Source of the DNA: an uncultured Roseiflexaceae bacterium
GTDB taxonomy: Bacteria; Chloroflexota; Chloroflexia; Chloroflexales; Roseiflexaceae
Reading direction: 5' to 3'
NCBI GenBank assembly: GCA_903868295.1
Contig: CAIPUQ010000006.1
Span: 1-9,096 of the forward strand
DNA: 9,096 nt
The notes beneath the pieces were generated by a model that saw nothing but the letters and a program-made list of their open reading frames with translations, was not told where the DNA came from and did not search any database. Within the stretch, counting starts at the first letter, position 1. Each line of letters starts with the position of its first letter. Shown one piece after another: positions 1 through 6,100 of this stretch. Made by a program: the position numbers and the translations under genes.

Positions 1-1
1 A

Positions 2-112
2 CTGACGTGGTATAACGCGTCTTGGGCGCGCTACCAAGGTGCAATGGACGACGTCGCACTCTACGACGAAGTGCTGAGTACTACCGACCTCGAGCAATCA
101 GGGATCTACGAC
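2..112 (+). other. C-terminal end of a LamG/concanavalin-like domain (residues 1-37)
   Basis: The window opens in the last strand of a LamG-type jellyroll. The segment YQGAMDDVALYDEVLS followed by TTDLEQ matches the closing LamG pattern of F-x-G-x-I/M-D-D-V-x-L/I-Y plus A/V-L-S and an acidic helix start. The rest of this domain lies upstream of the window. LamG_3-type domains bind glycans or proteins in many extracellular bacterial proteins; here the ligand cannot be predicted. Confidence 0.75.
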
Positions 113-3100
113 CAAAACATGGCCAGGAATGAAGTCTTCGCGGTCGCCGACGGCGCCGCAGTGACCCCGACCAGTCGGGCGACCCTCATTGGGATGGGCT
201 ATGTGGGCGACATGGACGACCTGCGCATCCTGCCATACGTTGCAAGCAACGACCAGATTACCGGCATGCGTAATGCAGCACCACGCTGGAATCTGCAGTT
301 CGAACAAACCATCGAAACAATTGCCCCCGCAGTCTCGGTCAACGGCACTTCGGTCCAAGGGACCGGGACAACGGTCACCAGCTTCGTGCCTGACATCGAC
401 CCTGCTCGTGCGGGTGGCAGCACGACCCCGTTCAGTGCGACGTGTCTCAATACCGGCATTACAGGATTAACCTGCCCGAGTAGCGGGGACGTCGGCCAGT
501 CCGGCAACACGTCGACCTTCAACGGGACGACAGCGATGCTTCTGGTCAACAGCCCCAAGACGCTGTTTGATGATTTGGCGAACCGCGGTACTGTGCGGTT
601 CATGATCAAGCCGACGACCCCAGCCACGACGCAGACTATCTTTTCGTACGACGATGGCACCACCATCGGCATGCGCGTCAGTCTCGTCAGCGGCAAGGTC
701 CAAATCAAAATCGGATCTGCTACGTTCACCGCCGTATCGGCGCTTGCTGCGTCTTGGAACCAGATTACGTTCACATACGGCTCACGTGGATTAGGTATTT
801 ACCAGAACGGCATCCTCGACGCGAGCTTCATTACTACCACCCCTACGACGGTGAGTCCTACACTGGCGATGAAATTCACCATCGGTGGTCGCTTGTCGGG
901 GACGACGATTGTCGAGCCATTCAACGGATCAATCGAAGACATCAGTCTGACGCCATCCAGCCTCAAGAACTACGTAATCTACGCAACGGCGTACAGCCAA
1001 GGGTCGCAAGGCGTGGTCCATGCCGATTTGAGCAGTGTCGTCATCGACGCCGATGCACCGACCATGAGCATCGATGTGCCTGAATACACCAACGCAACAC
1101 CGTTGTTGCTCGGGTTACGTACGGGTGATGCCACCAGTATGGTCACCAATGTCGATGTCACCACCACGACACCGTACCGCACCACCAGCACAACCAGCGC
1201 ACCACGCTGTACCGATGTCACCGCCGGTGTAGCATACTGTCCGACCTTTAGCATCGATACGACGCAGACCCTCACCAAAACCGAAGGGTTGTACGGCATC
1301 AGCGCCGTCGCCTATGACTCGGTCGATAATCAGCGCACGGTCACATCGTCGGTGTATGTCGACAACACGGCCCCAACCGTCGCACTACTGAGCAATACCC
1401 GAACGGTAGACGGCAAAACAGTCACCACCTATCCCGTCGTCACCAGCGCAGACAAACTGCATCACTACCTGACCCTGCGACTCTCGGCCAGCGATCCGAC
1501 CCTCGCCAACACCGCAGGTGTGGCCGGGAGTGGAGTGAAGGACGTCACGGTCACCATTCGCGACCAAGGCGGTCGTGTCTTGACCGAAGGCCCAGTGGCG
1601 GCAGAGCTGCAATCCGGCACGTGGGTGGCGGTCATAGACCTGCCATTTGCTACCCCAACGGGATTCTATCTCGTCGACGCCACCGTGCGCGACCAGCAAC
1701 TCAATACACGGACTGTCTCGGTCGCCAATATCAGCAATCCGATTGAAGTCGACGCATCACCCCCCCGCGTCACCTTGGTGGCACCAGATCCCTACACGAC
1801 GGCACTCCAACTCGTCGGAGCTGGTACCATCAGCGGACGTGTGTCGGACTTCAACGATGGTCGTGCCCACTTGCATGACAACATGCGTGTGCGTATCGAC
1901 TTCGAAGCCGAAAACGGCAGCCGTGACTTCGACAACCGTTCTGATTCACGCTTTGTTACGGACTGTGTCACCTGTCCCATCATCGCAATCGAAGACGGTC
2001 GCCGTAGTGCGCGCTTGAATATCGACGCGCCGAACCAATCCATCTATGTCCGTGATGCCGCCGCGGTAATCACCGGGACCTATTCGATAGCACTCTGGGC
2101 CAAAATCGCCGGGCCAGGCACCCTGATTAGCGTCGGTGGCGCCGCCAACCCACGTATCCGCATCCAGAGCGAATTCATCGCAGCCAATTCGACCTACAAA
2201 ATCAGTGCTAAACGGGGCACCAAGACCATTGCGGTCAATAATGTCCCTGCCAATAGCTGGCAACGCATCTTGGTCAACGAAGACCGCAGCACGTTGCTCC
2301 TCGGTGTCGGCACCAACTCGACGACGATGTCCGTGATTACCTCGACATTGGTCGGGCTGAACGCACCACCAATCTTGGTGAAAAATCTGGTGATTGGCGC
2401 GAGCTATACCTCGGCCAGCACCGACGCACGCGAAGACTACTTCCGCGGCTATATCGACGACCTCGTGGTCTCGCAAGCACTCATCAGCCCAACAGACCTT
2501 GATGGCCGGGACATTGCCGCAGGCAGTGGCACCAAGCTTGTAACGTCGCGCTTGGTCCTCCGCCAGGACGGGTCCACCAGTGGTGACACGCTCGGCACGA
2601 GTGCCACGGCATACTACACCCTCGACGAGACGCAACTCCCATTGCTCGACGCAATCGCGGGAGCACGCAGTCAGATTTGTAATGGTGGTGACACTGCAGT
2701 CGGAGTAACCTGCCCTGAATCAACCAACGGCTTCGTGGGCAACGCGTTGGTATTGCGCGAAATCACCGACGGCGTCGAACTCAATCAAACGGTGCGCAGT
2801 GCGTCGTTCACCCTGGGGATGTACCTCAAACCGACCAGCACGAGCCGGGGTTCGTTCGCACGCATCGAAGACAGCGGACTGTCCATCGTCACTGCGCTCT
2901 CAGCGAACATGGTGCCGACCGTTACCATTACGAACCTGTCTACCACAGCGAGTGCGGTCATTACCGCGACGGTTGCGCTGCTGCCCAACGAATGGCAGCA
3001 CCTCACCTTATCAGCCGATGCATCCGCAGACCCGACGGTATATACACTCCTCATCGACGGGATTGCCGTAGGGACCGCATCCCTCTCCGGAGTGTTGAGT

Positions 3101-6100
3101 GCAGGCACCCTCATCATCGGTAGCACCAATGCTACCAGCGCAGTCAATCTTGCCATCGACGATGTGACGCTCTTCAACCGCACGTTGACGACGAGTGAAC
3201 GAAGTTCTATCGTCTATGGATTTGACCCTGTGCTCTATCAGTCATTCGATAGCCGAACCATCACCCCAGGATCCATCGCTGTCGATGACTCCGGGTATGC
3301 CAACACCAGTGCATATGTAAGCCGCGACACGCAACTGAGCAACGAAGCCGGCTACGTCGGCGCTGGTGCAATGGTCTTTGACGGCAATGACACTGTGCGT
3401 ACGACCGATCTGCGTGGATTGAGCATGCCACGGTCGTCGAGTGAACCGTGGAGCATAAGCACGTGGGTCACCAAACAAACAAGTACCTATGCAACGCTGA
3501 TACGCGCCATCGCGGGTCTAAATTCCACCGCATATAGCGTTTTGCTTATCGACGGACGCATCTATGTCGAAGGATTAGGCTTCACCCTGACCGCACCAAA
3601 CACATATACAGCCCCCTACCATGTAGCGGTCAGTGCAAACGGCACCACTGCGAACCTCTATATTAATGGCACGAGTGTTGCAACGACCGCAATAACCCTA
3701 GCCACACAGACCGTCGCACCCTATAATGTCGCCCCCTGGCGGGGATACTTTGCATCCCAATCGACGTCAGTGTCGCCATTTTCGGGAGCAATACAAGCAG
3801 TCGACACCAGAACATCTGGAGTCGGGTATATGCTTTGGGCAGCGCAAACAGCCGTAGAGTCACGACCATGGTGGCGCATCGACCTTGGGGAACAACTTCC
3901 TTTGTTAGGGATAAACATTTACAACCACCCGGATTCCAGTGAAGTAGCAAGCGTGCTATCGAACTACAACATCATGCTGTCGAGCACCGCTTACCCTGCG
4001 AACACGAGTACGAGCGACGATGTGCTCCGCGCACAGAGCAACTGGTTTAACTACCAGAGTGGCATTGCAGCCACTCCGACCAGTCTTGTCCTTCCCACCG
4101 ATACCTTTGGTCGCTACCTTTCAATCCAACTCGACAAAACCGCCAGCCTCGTCTTGCCCGAAGTCCAAGTCATGGTTGCACCACACGTCACCATCGGTGA
4201 AGACTTCGTTGGTGGTTTAGACGATGTACGTGTCTACCGCCGTGCCTTAACGCCTGCAGACATCACCGGTTTGGCAACGATGGGGTGGAAAACCACGACG
4301 CTCAGCGAACGTGCCGACGGCTATGCGTGGGCGCAATCTGCCCCAGCCAATACCGAGGCAGATGTTGAACTCCAAGCTGCTACCGAAGACCTCGAAGCGA
4401 ATGCCACCGGCACATTGGGTGAAAAGTTGCTCTGGAAGGGCCGTATCGACACCATTGCGCCACGCATCGACGCAAACACCCAATCCGTCAGTTCCACCGG
4501 CACATACACCTATAGTGTCCGGGTAGAGGATCGTAACCTCGATCCGCTGATGATTCAGACCCCTTGTGGCGCGCGCATCCAGGCAGAACTCGCCTACCCA
4601 GCGTCGCTCTGGTATCGTGGCCGTACTGCCGCACTCGACGGCAAAACCATCGAGCCAAATGCATACGAAGCAACGTGTCTCCTCGGCGAGACCCCGGAAG
4701 TCGTTCGGCGCGGCACGTTCCCCGTCGCCAACACGAGTGATCTCGTCGCGGGCGAACGCTTCACCTACATGGGCAGCCTCAATCGCATAGACATCCTCGA
4801 TGCGCAACAAGAAGACTCCCCAGTCGTAGGCAGCATCACCGTGCCCGGCACGGTCCAGCATCTCATCGTGAATGCCGCCAAGGACCGACTCTACGCCATC
4901 AGCACCGTTTCGGCAACGAGCGATTTCACCCTCACGATTTTCGACATCGCGGCAAACAGCGCGTCATTGCGTGCACGCAACTCGTACACCATCCAACGGA
5001 CTGATGTACCTTCGATTGCTGCAACTGCGCTGACAACCAAAACCGTTGATGGGGAAACCAACGACGCGTATCTGGCCATTTTGAGTACCTTCGCGGCTGG
5101 TGCACCGGCAGCGAAACTCAGTGTGCTGAATGTCTACAATCCCGGTGCGGCGGCAACCGGCAACATTTCGTTGGAACGTGAATACGACATTGCAAATACG
5201 TCATTTTCGCTGGCCGCAAGTGGCGACATCATCGCCATCGCACAAGGGTTCCGCGGTGTCACATTGTTGCGTGTATCCGACGTAGGCAATATTGCTTCGG
5301 TCGGGACCATCGAGGCAGTCAGCTTCGTACACAAAATGCGCTTCAGCGGCGATGACCTCTTGATTCTGGATGACGACGAGGCCATGACCAACGGGGTCGA
5401 ACCAACGTCCGTCAATATGCTTCGTGCCGTTCGAGTGGTCCAGAGCCGCAATGCAAGCACCGGTTCGATAGAACTCAATACACCGTTGAGCGACCGCTTC
5501 CAGTACATCTATACTTCACCCATCGACGCCGATAACGACGAGACCTACCGTATCCGCGATTTCACCACATACAGCACCGGCGATATCATGCTCATTGGCA
5601 ACAGCAGCAGCAACTCGTTGTACAGCCGCATCGCCATGCTCGATATCTCGACCGACAGTCCGGCGATACGCGCCGATCACAGCTTCGACCTTGCAGGGAC
5701 GCGCTTGTTGGTGGCAGCACGCAACGATGTGATGGTCCTTGCACCAGGTACCAGCACCACACAGACGCTCTCAGCGTTCCAAGTCAGCGATCGACGCATC
5801 GTTACCCGTGCCTGTGACCGTGTCGGCAACTGTGCAACCAAATCTGCGACAGCCCGGTCAATGCCATTCATCTTGAATGCCATCCCGACGACCAATGCGG
5901 TGACCATCCTCAATCAACAGGCTGTCTACACCGACACGACGCAGCTCGCCCAGATACGCGGTATTGCACCAGACGGCGTCACTGCTCTCCAACTGCTCGT
6001 CGACAACAGTCCTGCAGCACCAGCATGGAACATGTCCGGGACTGATGTCCAGACCCAAGTCGAAGCCACGTTCCCCTGGACTGCTACCGCTGGTATCCAT

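Noticed and set aside
199..774. Minus-strand open frame of 191 codons
   Set aside because: Antisense to a LamG domain with good motifs on the plus strand. Its hydrophobic, Val-rich translation reflects complemented Thr, Asp and Asn codons, and I recognise no family.
1130..1200. Thr-rich ACC/ACA run that might be a simple DNA repeat
   Set aside because: The codons vary and no unit repeats exactly; it is a Thr-rich loop of the Ig-like module, not a tandem repeat.
1946..2635. Minus-strand open frame of 229 codons
   Set aside because: Antisense to the LamG domain at 1883-2506; no family motif and no sign of its own ribosome binding site or gene neighbours.
5590..5620. Run of AGC codons (serine) as a possible microsatellite
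   Set aside because: Only three AGC units in a row, encoding S-S-S between Asn residues in the propeller; too short to call a repeat.
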